DNA of 64,000 nucleotides from Alphaproteobacteria bacterium (GTDB lineage Bacteria > Pseudomonadota > Alphaproteobacteria > Caulobacterales > Caulobacteraceae), in the NCBI GenBank assembly GCA_025359785.1, contig JANYET010000053.1, forward strand, positions 1-64,000. The letters run 5' to 3'. The position numbers and the translations under genes were made by a program. Shown here one piece after another: positions 32,165 through 39,512 of this stretch; position 1 is the first letter of the stretch, and every line of letters starts with the position of its first letter. Under the pieces are notes generated by a model, which was not told the origin of the DNA, made no database searches, and saw only the letters and a program-made list of their open reading frames with translations.

Positions 32165-32659
32165 CTACTTCTTCGGCCCTTCGTACGGCTTCGCCAGGAC
32201 TGAGTCCTGGGAGGTCATGATCTGCCATTTGCCGGCGCGCAGGAGCCAGGTGTCGGTCCAGATGAGGCTGCGGCGGGAGCCGTCCTTCTTCGTGGCGGTC
32301 TCGCCGCCCTGGGCGATGGCGACGTTGGGCGCCGGGAAGCGGATTCGGACGTAGTCGACCGTGTCGGAGACCGTGGTGCGGGGGCCGGGATCGGCGGCCA
32401 TCGACTGGGCCTTGTTCACGACCTTGTTGCGGGACGAGACGCCTTCGTAGTCGTCGGCCAGGCAGAGCTTGGAGGACGCGGTGTCGCCGATGACGTCCTG
32501 TTCGGCCCAGGCGTCCTCGCAGGCGCGGATGTAGAGCTTCACGGCGGCGAGGTCGTGGGCGTCGCGGGGCGGGACCGGCGTGGCGGCGTGGCCGCTCCCC
32601 GCCAGGAGCGATAAGGCCAGGAGGGCGAGCGCCCCGTTTCGGATGCTTGTCGCCGTCAT
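32165..32659 (-). CDS. Exported SnoaL/DUF4440-like (NTF2-fold) protein
   Basis: 164-aa protein with a signal peptide (MTATSIRNGALALLALSLLA, cleavage near GHAAT) and an NTF2-like body (LYIRACEDAWAEQDV, ASSKLCLADDYEGVSSRN, SRRSLIWTDTWLLRAGKWQI). Such domains are small ligand-binding or enzyme scaffolds; function unknown. The start at 32659 is backed by GGGGAGAGA upstream. Its 3' 171 bases are duplicated at 30261-30431. Followed by a repeat and the shortened terminase-like gene. Confidence 0.8.
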   Translation of the reverse strand: MTATSIRNGALALLALSLLAGSGHAATPVPPRDAHDLAAVKLYIRACEDAWAEQDVIGDTASSKLCLADDYEGVSSRNKVVNKAQSMAADPGPRTTVSDTVDYVRIRFPAPNVAIAQGGETATKKDGSRRSLIWTDTWLLRAGKWQIMTSQDSVLAKPYEGPKK

Positions 32660-32722
32660 GCCGTCTCTCCCCAAACCCGTGCGCACAGTCGCGCTCCGGA
32701 GCGCGGTTTCGTCAAGGACCAG

Positions 32723-32774
32723 GTCCTTCTCCCCTTGCGGGAGAAGGTGGGCGCGGAGCGCTCGGATGAGGGGT
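32723..32774. repeat. Interspersed repeat arm at the 5' end of the shortened terminase-like gene
   Basis: GTCCTTCTCCCCTTGCGGGAG arm running to GGATGAGGGG, ending two bases before the ATG of the shortened terminase-like gene. Its position at the truncation point suggests that recombination through this repeat removed the 5' part. Confidence 0.8.
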
Positions 32775-32775
32775 G

Positions 32776-33063
32776 ATGGCGATCAACGCCGATCCGGCCA
32801 TGCCCTCGGCCAAGGTGGTCTATGGCTGGATGCGCAAGGAGGCCGAGTTCCGTGAGATGGTGACGGAGGCCCGGCGTGAGTGGCTGGACTGGCTGGCCTT
32901 CGACGCCGACAACATGGCCGACCGGGTCTTGGCGGGCGAGCCGCTGGGGAAGGTCAAACGTCAGGTGGCCCGGATCGAAGGGCGGATCGGGCGGATGACG
33001 CCCAAGCATTACCGTTGGCGGGGGCGCGGCGCCCACGATGGCCGAGACGGATCTAGTCGATGA
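32776..33063 (+). pseudogene. Shortened terminase small subunit-like gene (C-terminal part)
   Basis: 95-codon open frame homologous to the C-terminal half of the protein at 29596-30249: MPSAKVVYGWMRKEAEFREM matches MPSSKVLYSWLARRPDFRAM, and GRIGRMTPKHYRW matches GRLTPKVYRA. The N-terminal helical half is missing and the frame opens immediately after a palindromic repeat, with no ribosome site. Probably a truncated relic, though a short expressed protein cannot be ruled out. Confidence 0.6.
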
Positions 33064-33204
33064 CGCCGCCGATCCACTTGCAGGGCGGGTTTTCTACATC
33101 GCAGATTGAGAAGCCAACTCGCCTTTCAGGCGAAAACTGGCGCATTTTCTGTATTGGCGCCGGCAATATTCGAGAATTCATCCTATGCAGGGCAAATTTT
33201 CGGT

Positions 33205-33228
33205 CGCATGATCAATCTTGGTCATGCG
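33205..33228. promoter_or_regulatory. Inverted repeat upstream of a PEP-CTERM gene
   Basis: CGCATGA/TCATGCG arms with a 10-base spacer, 86 bases ahead of the PEP-CTERM start at 33314, within a locally AT-richer gap (33064-33313). It could be an operator or a hairpin; no other function can be assigned. Confidence 0.35.
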
Positions 33229-33313
33229 CGCAAGCAACAACTCCGGGATGTTGAGACCGTCTGCCGTCCCGGCGCTCTCTGATCCCGGAGCGCAAACCCG
33301 AGAAGGATGAACC

Positions 33314-34138
33314 ATGGTCCCGCGTCCGTTCCGTTCGGCCCTTGCGACCTTGGCGTGCGCCATCGCCGGGTCGGTGCTTCTGGCTCAGGCAAGCCCCGCC
33401 CAGGCCGGACCGGTCATCCTGCCGAACGCCATTTCCTTCGAATACTTCGGGCTGAACTTCGCCAGCAACGTCGTCACCAGCAATACGGTGGGAACCCTCG
33501 ACTATGGCGGAAAGCCGGGCTGCGGCGGCGTCTGCACCGCCACGACGGCGCTCGGCGCCAGTCCGTTCATCTCCGCCACCGTCAATGAAGTCAGCTTCCA
33601 GGCCACCGGCGGCGGCATCGTCGAGGTCGACCTGGGCTACTACATTGAATATTTGAACGCGCCCGGGACCTACGCGGTCAACCTGCACGCCATCGACAGC
33701 CTTTCAGGCCCCGACGGCGCGGGGATGGTGGCGGCGCTGACGTTTGGCCAGGCCGGGGGCCGGCCGGGCTTCTTCAACGACTTCGCCACCCGCGACCTGC
33801 GGGAAGTCGATTGCGCGAACTTCTGCACCCCGGAAGCGCCAGGGCCCAAGACCGGGCCGTTCACGCCGAACAACACGGTCCAGATGATCGCCAATACCCC
33901 CTATTTCCTGCAGCTGAGCCTTTTCTACCGCCCAGAGTCCAGCCACGTTGAGATCAGCGGACTGATCGACCCGACGTTCACGGACGCCAATTTCGGTGGG
34001 ACATTCGCCTACAGCCCGGGTGTGTTCGACGGGGCGGCGGGCGGCGTGCCCGAGCCGGCGACCTGGGCCATGATGCTCACGGGCTTTGGCGGACTGGGCG
34101 CCGTGATGCGGTCGCGCCGCAGGCGGGCCACCGCCTAG
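33314..34138 (+). CDS. PEPxxWA-CTERM sorting domain protein 1
   Basis: 274-aa exported protein with a signal peptide (RSALATLACAIAGSVLLAQ, cleavage near AQAGP), a beta-rich body with Cys pairs (GKPGCGGVCTATT; VDCANFCTP), and the C-terminal sorting signal VPEPATWAMMLTGFGGLGAV followed by SRRRR. PEP-CTERM proteins are processed by a membrane exosortase (EpsH/XrtA type) and delivered to the cell surface or matrix. No exosortase gene lies in the window. An AAGGA ribosome site precedes the ATG. Confidence 0.9.
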   Translation: MVPRPFRSALATLACAIAGSVLLAQASPAQAGPVILPNAISFEYFGLNFASNVVTSNTVGTLDYGGKPGCGGVCTATTALGASPFISATVNEVSFQATGGGIVEVDLGYYIEYLNAPGTYAVNLHAIDSLSGPDGAGMVAALTFGQAGGRPGFFNDFATRDLREVDCANFCTPEAPGPKTGPFTPNNTVQMIANTPYFLQLSLFYRPESSHVEISGLIDPTFTDANFGGTFAYSPGVFDGAAGGVPEPATWAMMLTGFGGLGAVMRSRRRRATA

Positions 34139-34202
34139 CACACCCTGGCGCGAGCCTGGCGGCGGCACGATCGCGATTGTCGGATACGGCCGGGCGGGCG
34201 GC

Positions 34203-34790
34203 TCAGGCGCGCTTGTAGATCGACTGTCTCGGGCGTTCGGTGACACGGCGCAGCATGGGCTCGAAGGCCGTCAGCGGCATGGTGTCATAGCCGGGCTCGA
34301 AGCTGTTCTGGTCGTAGAGGTGACAGAACTGGGCGCAGTATTCGAAGTGCGGGTGGCCGCGGAACTGCTCGCGCATGTCGCGGTCCAGGCCGATGTGCTG
34401 GAAGAAGTAGTAGCCCTGGAAGATGCCGTGCTTTTCCATCATCCAGTGATTGGCCTCGGAGATGTAGGGCTTGAGGATCGCGGCGCCCAGTTCGGCGTGG
34501 CTGGCCGGACAGAGGATGTCGCCGACGTCGTGCATCAGCGCGCAGACCACATATTCCTCGTCCTGGCCGGCCCGATGCGCGCGGGTGGCGGTCTGCAGCG
34601 AATGCTCCAGCCGGTCGACCGCGAAGCCGCCATCGTCGTTGTCCAGCAGGTTCAGATGCGCGATCAGCCGGCCGACCAGCTCGTCGCGATGCGGGGCGGC
34701 GGCGCGGCCGATGGCCGCCCAGTCCTCCTGGGTGCTCTCAGTCATCGCGTGGAACTTCGCGCGGTCTAGGATGGCGTCGCCGTCGGCCAT
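34203..34790 (-). CDS. HD-domain protein, PhnZ/MIOX-like mixed-valent diiron oxygenase candidate
   Basis: 195-aa protein with an HD-domain layout: EHSLQTATRAHRAG (first ligand His), LMHDVGD (the HD doublet), NHWMMEKHGIFQGYYFFQH and HPHFEYCAQFCHLYDQNSFEPGY. This pattern resembles the small HD oxygenases such as PhnZ rather than phosphohydrolases. The residue that is usually His in HDxxH is Asp here (HDVGD). GGAGGCCCCC lies just ahead of the start. Next to an Old Yellow Enzyme gene on the same strand. Substrate unknown. Confidence 0.75.
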   Translation of the reverse strand: MADGDAILDRAKFHAMTESTQEDWAAIGRAAAPHRDELVGRLIAHLNLLDNDDGGFAVDRLEHSLQTATRAHRAGQDEEYVVCALMHDVGDILCPASHAELGAAILKPYISEANHWMMEKHGIFQGYYFFQHIGLDRDMREQFRGHPHFEYCAQFCHLYDQNSFEPGYDTMPLTAFEPMLRRVTERPRQSIYKRA

Positions 34791-34870
34791 GGGGGCCTCC
34801 TGTCATCTGTTGGCGTGATGGTGCGGCCGCGAGGCCGCCCGGTCAATCCAGGCTGGTCACGCCGGCTCGG

Positions 34871-35983
34871 TCACGCCGGCTCGGTCTGGGGTTCCTCGAC
34901 GAAGCCTTTCCAGCTGGCCATGTATTTCACGAAGCTGGGGCCCAGCCCCTCGGCCAGCAGGTGCGCCTCGCTGACCGGGATCTTCACCGGGGTGAAAGCC
35001 GGATCGCGCGCCAGCTGTTGAGGCCAGTCGTGGTGCAGGATGGCGGCCCGGCCCAGCAGCACGAAGTCCATCCCCCGCTCCAGGCAAAGGCGCGCGTCGT
35101 CCGGCGTCATCACCTTGCCCGCGCAGCCCAAGGCCACCTTGCCGCGCGGCAAGTCGGTAAAATAGCTCATCAGGGTGCGACCCTGGAATTCGGGGTCCAT
35201 GGGCTCCTTGGCGTAGTCCCACAGCGACATGTCCAGGTAGTCGATCTTGCCGTCGGCCAGCAGGCCGCGGGCGACCTCGACGATCTCGTCCAGCTTCAGG
35301 CCGAAGCGTTCGGGCGACAGGCGCAGGCCCAGGCTGAACTCGGCGCCGGTGACCGCGCGGATGCCGTCGATGACCTCGTGGACGATGCGGGCGCGGTTCT
35401 CCAGGCTGCCGCCGTAGCGGTCGGTGCGCTGGTTGACCTCGGGGCTGAGGAACTGGGCCAGGATGTAGCCGTGGGCGCCGTGGATCTCGACGCCCTGGAA
35501 GCCGGCCTGCTCGCTGCGCACGGCGGCGGCGATGAAGTCGTCGCGCAGCTGTTCGATCTCGGCCAGGCTGAGGGCGCGGGCCCCGAACTCCTCGTTGTCG
35601 GAGGGGCAGTGCGGCGCCTCGCCGATCAGCTCCTTGGGGCTGCGCATGCCAGCGTGGTGCAGCTGGACCACGGCGAGCGAGCCGTACTCTTTGATCTTTG
35701 CGGCCAGGCGGGTGAGCCCGGGCAGATGTTCGTCGCCGAACACGCCGAGCTGGCCGGGAAAGCCCTGGCCGACCCGCTGTACATGGGCCGCGCAGGTCAT
35801 GGTCAGCGCGAAGCCGCCCTTGGCCCGCCAGGTCAGCCACTTGAACTCGTCGTCCGACAGCGTGCCGTCCGGGTGGCTCTGCAGGTTGGTCAGCGGCGCC
35901 AGCGCGATGCGGTTCTGCAGCGCCGGGCCATGGGCCAGGGTCAGGGGGTCGAAAAGCCCCGCAAGTTTGGAAGCATTGGGCAA
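34871..35983 (-). CDS. NADH:flavin oxidoreductase / Old Yellow Enzyme family
   Basis: FMN-dependent ene-reductase of 370 aa. The TIM-barrel markers are present: LFDPLTLAHGPALQNRIALAPL at the start, QLHHAGMRS, VEIHGAHGYILAQFLSP (substrate-activating residues and FMN loop), NQRTDRYGGS and a late VLLGRAAI. The likely start is the TTG at 35983, with GAGG nine bases before it and the family's usual N-terminus MPNASKLAGLFDP; a 29-residue Arg-rich extension to the ATG at 36070 lacks a ribosome site. It probably reduces alpha,beta-unsaturated carbonyl compounds. Confidence 0.88.
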   Translation of the reverse strand: MPNASKLAGLFDPLTLAHGPALQNRIALAPLTNLQSHPDGTLSDDEFKWLTWRAKGGFALTMTCAAHVQRVGQGFPGQLGVFGDEHLPGLTRLAAKIKEYGSLAVVQLHHAGMRSPKELIGEAPHCPSDNEEFGARALSLAEIEQLRDDFIAAAVRSEQAGFQGVEIHGAHGYILAQFLSPEVNQRTDRYGGSLENRARIVHEVIDGIRAVTGAEFSLGLRLSPERFGLKLDEIVEVARGLLADGKIDYLDMSLWDYAKEPMDPEFQGRTLMSYFTDLPRGKVALGCAGKVMTPDDARLCLERGMDFVLLGRAAILHHDWPQQLARDPAFTPVKIPVSEAHLLAEGLGPSFVKYMASWKGFVEEPQTEPA

Positions 35984-36145
35984 GGCGGGCGTCCTCAAAC
36001 AGTTGTTCGAGACCCTTCTAGCGGACCGCGAAGGCTCGCGGCAATCCAGCGGACCTGACAGCGGCCGCACCTTAGCTGAACCCCGGACACGCCAACGCCG
36101 CCGGCCTCGCGGCCGACGGCGCTCGCAGACGCGACTGAACTCGGT

Positions 36146-36832
36146 TTAAGCGGCGACGGCGACCAGGGCCGCGCGACGGCGAAGCGCCGCGCCCGACAGG
36201 CCGAAGCCGACGATCATCAGCGCCCAGGAGGCCGGCTCAGGAACGGCGGCGCCGTTGTCATTGAGCTGGACCCACGGCGAGACCCCGGCGTAGTCGCCCG
36301 TGGTCGGCAGCTCGTAGTTGTTGAAGTTGGCGTTGTGGCCGATTTCCGTCACCGCGCCCTGGGTCAGGTCGTTGGGATAGATCCAACGGCCGGTCAGGGT
36401 CCTGCCGTTCCCCAGGATGCCCACGTCGTAGGTGTGGCCCGCGAGGAAGGTGAAGCTGATCGCGTCGGTGTAGAGCCAGGCCTGGGCGTCGTTGTTGGCG
36501 AAGCTCTTGGTCTGGCTGAACAGCAGATTGCCCGAACCGCCGTTCCGGGCGCTGTCGAAGATCAGGAACTTGATGTCCTGGTCGCCGCCGACGCTGGACC
36601 AGAGGCCGATCTGGTTGACCGTGGTATCGGCGGAAAATTGCAGCACCGCGGCGTAGTTGTTGCCCGCGTTGCGCTGTTCGGTGGTGCAGAACGAGCCGGC
36701 GTCCGAACAGTGGGGTTCACCCAGAACCTGGCTGTCGAACAGGGTGTTGGCCGACGCCGGCGCGGCAAGGGCCGTGGCGGCCGCGGCCGAGATGGCGGCG
36801 ATCGCCAGGAGAGTGTTGCGCTTGGCTGACAT
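36146..36832 (-). CDS. PEPxxWA-CTERM sorting domain protein 2
   Basis: 228-aa exported protein: signal peptide (RNTLLAIAAISAAAATALA, cleavage near ASANT), a beta-sandwich-like body (DLTGR-type Asn/Gly-rich strands; paired Cys in GEPHCSDAGSFCTTEQ), and the C-terminal exosortase signal VPEPASWALMIVGFGLSG followed by ALRRRAAL. Probable surface protein handled by an exosortase elsewhere in the genome. It is in tandem with another PEP-CTERM gene on the same strand. Confidence 0.9.
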   Translation of the reverse strand: MSAKRNTLLAIAAISAAAATALAAPASANTLFDSQVLGEPHCSDAGSFCTTEQRNAGNNYAAVLQFSADTTVNQIGLWSSVGGDQDIKFLIFDSARNGGSGNLLFSQTKSFANNDAQAWLYTDAISFTFLAGHTYDVGILGNGRTLTGRWIYPNDLTQGAVTEIGHNANFNNYELPTTGDYAGVSPWVQLNDNGAAVPEPASWALMIVGFGLSGAALRRRAALVAVAA

Positions 36833-36967
36833 GATGCAGTGCCCCAGATTGATCCAACTCCGTCGGTGCGTTGCACAGCTCGGGCCAACGGCGAAGGCTG
36901 TTCACCCGACAGGGGAATCGGGCGCCGCGGGGACCGCCCCAGGCCGAAAGTAGCCCCGCGGTCCCCC

Positions 36968-37513
36968 CTACGCGCCGGCGAGGGCGAGGCTCGCCCGGCG
37001 GCGGCGCAGCGCCGCGCCCAGGCCGCCGAAGCCCAGCAGCATCAAGCCCCAGGTCGCGGGCTCGGGCACCGCGACGGCCTGGCCGCGGGTGATCTCGATG
37101 AAGTCGCCGTAGCCGTCGAGCTTATAGCTGCCGCCCTGGGCGGTGTTGACGATCTGGATCGTCGCGCCGATCGGGCCGACCAGGTCGCTGGCGAACTTCA
37201 GGTAGGTGTTGTTGCCCTCGGCGATCGACGACATCGCAAAGGCGTCCGTCGCGATATTGTAGAGGTTGGTATTGCCGTAGGCGGTCTGGAAGGCGTCGGT
37301 GTTGTAGTCGCCCGGCGTGCAGCCCCCGACCTCGTGCAGGCGGCTGTTGGTGATCTGGCCGGAGGCGTCGGTGTCGAAACGGCCCTCCAGCGTGCCCTCG
37401 CAGCCGATGAAGAAGTTCGACACCTGCCAGGTGGTGGCGTGGGCGGCGGGCGCGGCCAGGGTGGTGACGCCGAGCGCCAGGCTGGCGGCGGCGAGGATCG
37501 AGGTCAGGCGCAT
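36968..37513 (-). CDS. PEPxxWA-CTERM sorting domain protein 3
   Basis: 181-aa exported protein. The signal peptide begins MRLTSILAAASLALG (cleavage near AHATT), the body contains EGTLEGRFDTDASGQITNS, and the tail is VPEPATWGLMLLGFGGLGAA followed by LRRRRASL. An in-frame N-terminal extension to 37591 lacks a signal peptide and is not used. Second of two PEP-CTERM genes here on the minus strand; the separating gap is 135 bases, so each may have its own promoter. Confidence 0.88.
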   Translation of the reverse strand: MRLTSILAAASLALGVTTLAAPAAHATTWQVSNFFIGCEGTLEGRFDTDASGQITNSRLHEVGGCTPGDYNTDAFQTAYGNTNLYNIATDAFAMSSIAEGNNTYLKFASDLVGPIGATIQIVNTAQGGSYKLDGYGDFIEITRGQAVAVPEPATWGLMLLGFGGLGAALRRRRASLALAGA

Positions 37514-37665
37514 CGGATTTATATCCCAGGTCCAGGGGTTACGACGAGGCCCCAGGGTTTCTGAAATGACGCGGCCGCACAATTGGACCAAAGACCTACG
37601 ACTTAAGTCCTAGGGTTCGCCCCTAACGGGAGTCTGGCTGACGTCGACTGCCGCCGCGCGGGCGC

Positions 37666-37694
37666 TTGAGGGGGGTGCGAAGACCGGCTAAGGA
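37666..37694 (+). promoter_or_regulatory. tRNA-Gly promoter, Caulobacter housekeeping type
   Basis: TTGAGGG (37666-37672), 14 bases, GCTAAGGA (37687-37694), 17 bases ahead of the tRNA 5' end. A good match to TTGACGS-N10-14-GCTANAWC. Confidence 0.6.
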
Positions 37695-37711
37695 ACCGCA
37701 CCTCGACGAAT

Positions 37712-37786
37712 GCGGGCGTAGCTCAGGGGTAGAGCACCAGCTTCCCAAGCTGGGTGTCGTGGGTTCGAATCCCATCGCCCGCTCCA
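37712..37786 (+). tRNA. tRNA-Gly (anticodon CCC)
   Basis: 75-nucleotide gene with complete cloverleaf: acceptor GCGGGCG/CGCCCGC, D-arm GCTC..GAGC, anticodon stem CCAGC/GCTGG with loop TTCCCAA (anticodon CCC at 37744-37746), T-arm GTGGG TTCGAAT CCCAT, discriminator T and encoded CCA (37784-37786). No integrated element is seen at its 3' end. Confidence 0.97.
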
Positions 37787-37822
37787 GGTCATGCCAGGTC
37801 GCCCCAGGTCGCCTCCGGGGGA

Positions 37823-38752
37823 TCAGACCCCGAACCGCGTGCTCCAGGCAGCCAGTCTTTCGAGGCTGACCACCGCGCCGCCACAGGCGATCACCGCGAC
37901 GCATTTGAAGGGCCTGAGCACCGGGTGGTGGTCATAGGCGAGGCTCAGCGCGGCGCCGCAGGCGGGCTCGACCAGGGCCAGGTGGTCGTCGGCGAACCGC
38001 TTGCAGGCGCGCACGGCGTCAGCGTCGGAGACAACGGCGGAAACCACCGGCCGCGTCTGCGTCCAGCCGAAGGCCCGGTCGGACAGGCGCCGCGCGCCGA
38101 GGCTGGAGGCGATGGTGTCGATCCCGTCCAGGGTCACGATCTCGCCGGCCGCGAGGGATCGGGCGAGACAGGCCGCGCCCTCAGTCTCGACAGCGACGAT
38201 GACGGTGTCCTTGAGGCCGTTGCGTTCAAGCCCCTCGGCCACGCCGCACAGCAGCCCGCCGCCACCCACCGCGACCACGATGGCGTCCGGCGCGGGGCCG
38301 CGCGCGGCGATCTCGTCCACCAGGCTCGCGTGGCCCTCCCAGATCAGCGGATGGTCGAAGGGCGAGACGTAGGCCGCCTCGCCACGGCTGGCGATGGCGC
38401 GGGCCAGCGCGTCAGCCTTGTCCCAGACATCGCCCTCGACGATCACCTGGGCGCCAAGTGCTGCGATCTTGTCGCGCATGAAGTCGGGCGTGGTCGATGG
38501 CGTCACCACGGTGACCCGGACGCCCAGCGCGCGGCCGGCATAGGCCGCCGCGTAGCCCGCGTTGCCGCCCGACGAGCTGACCAGGGCCCTTGCTCCCTCG
38601 GCGCTCAGGCCCTGGCAGAGCCGGCCGATGCCGCGGATCTTGAAGGAGCCGGTGGGCTGGTGGCAGTCGAGCTTCACCCAGGTGTCGCGCCCCATCGCCG
38701 GGGCCAGCCCTCGGTGCGGGACATAGGGCGTGACGTCGTGCAGCGGCTTCAA
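37823..38752 (-). CDS. PLP-dependent L-serine dehydratase, animal (SDS)-like type
   Basis: 309-aa fold-type II PLP enzyme, closely patterned on the animal-type serine dehydratase: QPTGSFKIRGIG contains the cofactor lysine, SSSGGNAG the phosphate loop, VGGGGLLCGV the glycine loop, and SPFDHPLIWEGHAS is typical. Expected to convert L-serine (perhaps threonine) to pyruvate and ammonia. I start at the TTG at 38752 because GGGGGAGG lies six bases ahead and the family begins LHDVTPYVPH; an Arg-rich N-terminal extension to 38887 is not used. Downstream of the tRNA, convergent. Confidence 0.87.
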   Translation of the reverse strand: MKPLHDVTPYVPHRGLAPAMGRDTWVKLDCHQPTGSFKIRGIGRLCQGLSAEGARALVSSSGGNAGYAAAYAGRALGVRVTVVTPSTTPDFMRDKIAALGAQVIVEGDVWDKADALARAIASRGEAAYVSPFDHPLIWEGHASLVDEIAARGPAPDAIVVAVGGGGLLCGVAEGLERNGLKDTVIVAVETEGAACLARSLAAGEIVTLDGIDTIASSLGARRLSDRAFGWTQTRPVVSAVVSDADAVRACKRFADDHLALVEPACGAALSLAYDHHPVLRPFKCVAVIACGGAVVSLERLAAWSTRFGV

Positions 38753-39085
38753 GATCGGCCTCCCCCAGGGTTCTCGCCTTGTCGCCTCCTCCGCGCCGCA
38801 AGGCCAGAGGGCAGAGGGGTCAGCCGCGCGGAATTGCCGGACGGGTCGGCCGGCCCCGCGAACCCGTCGAGACTGGAATCCGGCCATGAACCTGGTTCTC
38901 GCGCGACGTCATTTCTCGCTCAAGAATTAGGTAACAGGTCCACATAGAAGAAGTCTGATCGCATTTTTCGTATCTTGAGAGAATTATCTTCCTCTCTGGA
39001 TTCGTTTTCGCGGTGAACGCGGCAATGATTTTCTCCCGCGCCCGGTCATCCTGTCGATCACACTGCTTCGAGGGGACCTGCCGCC

Positions 39086-39349
39086 ATGTTTCGCGCCTTC
39101 ACCGACCACCCGGACTCGGTCGGCGAGACCTACTTCGAGCACATGCACTCGGCGTCCTGGTTCGCGACGACCATGTTTGTGGGTGGCCTCGCCTGCCTGG
39201 TTCACGCGGTGCTGCCCTTCGCCTGCCAGAAGAGCGGCAGCCGCCGCATCCGCGACCTCTACGACCGCATGGTCACCAACCGCCACCGCAGCCCCCAGAC
39301 GGCCGGGATCGAGACCCAGGGCTTCCTCGGCTACGCCGAAGGGATCTGA
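39086..39349 (+). CDS. DUF6356 family small membrane protein
   Basis: 87-aa protein opening MFRAFTDHPDSVGETYFEHM, with one strong hydrophobic segment (FATTMFVGGLACLVHAVLPFAC) and a basic tail (SGSRRIRDLYDRMVTNRHRS). The HPxSVGExYxEH head followed by HAxLPF is characteristic of DUF6356, found across alphaproteobacteria with no assigned function. AGGGGA precedes the start, and the upstream gap is AT-rich and may hold a promoter. Confidence 0.8.
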   Translation: MFRAFTDHPDSVGETYFEHMHSASWFATTMFVGGLACLVHAVLPFACQKSGSRRIRDLYDRMVTNRHRSPQTAGIETQGFLGYAEGI

Positions 39350-39356
39350 CTCTTCC

Positions 39357-39503
39357 CTCCCCATTTTGGGGAGGGACAGACCGCGGAGCGGTCAGGGTGG
39401 GGAGCTGGCTTTCAAGCGGTGAGCGCCGCGCTCCGGCCGGCACTTCCTCACCCGTCTCGCGCCTTAGGGCGCGATCCACCCTCCCCGAAACGGGGAGGGA
39501 TGA
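39357..39503. repeat. Interspersed inverted repeat pair (CCCTCCCC...GGGGAGGG type)
   Basis: Left hairpin CCCTCCCCATTTTGGGGAGGG (within 39357-39377 in opposite arms) and right hairpin CCCTCCCCGAAACGGGGAGGG (39478-39500), separated by sequence with CGGAGCGG and GGTGGGGAGC motifs. It lies between the convergent DUF6356 and M13 peptidase genes. The element inside the helicase gene resembles this family. Confidence 0.75.
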
Positions 39504-39512
39504 CTACAGTCT

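Noticed and set aside
34871..36070. Longer N-terminus for the Old Yellow Enzyme
   Set aside because: The extra 29 residues are Arg/Ser-rich with no ribosome site; the family N-terminus begins at the TTG at 35983.
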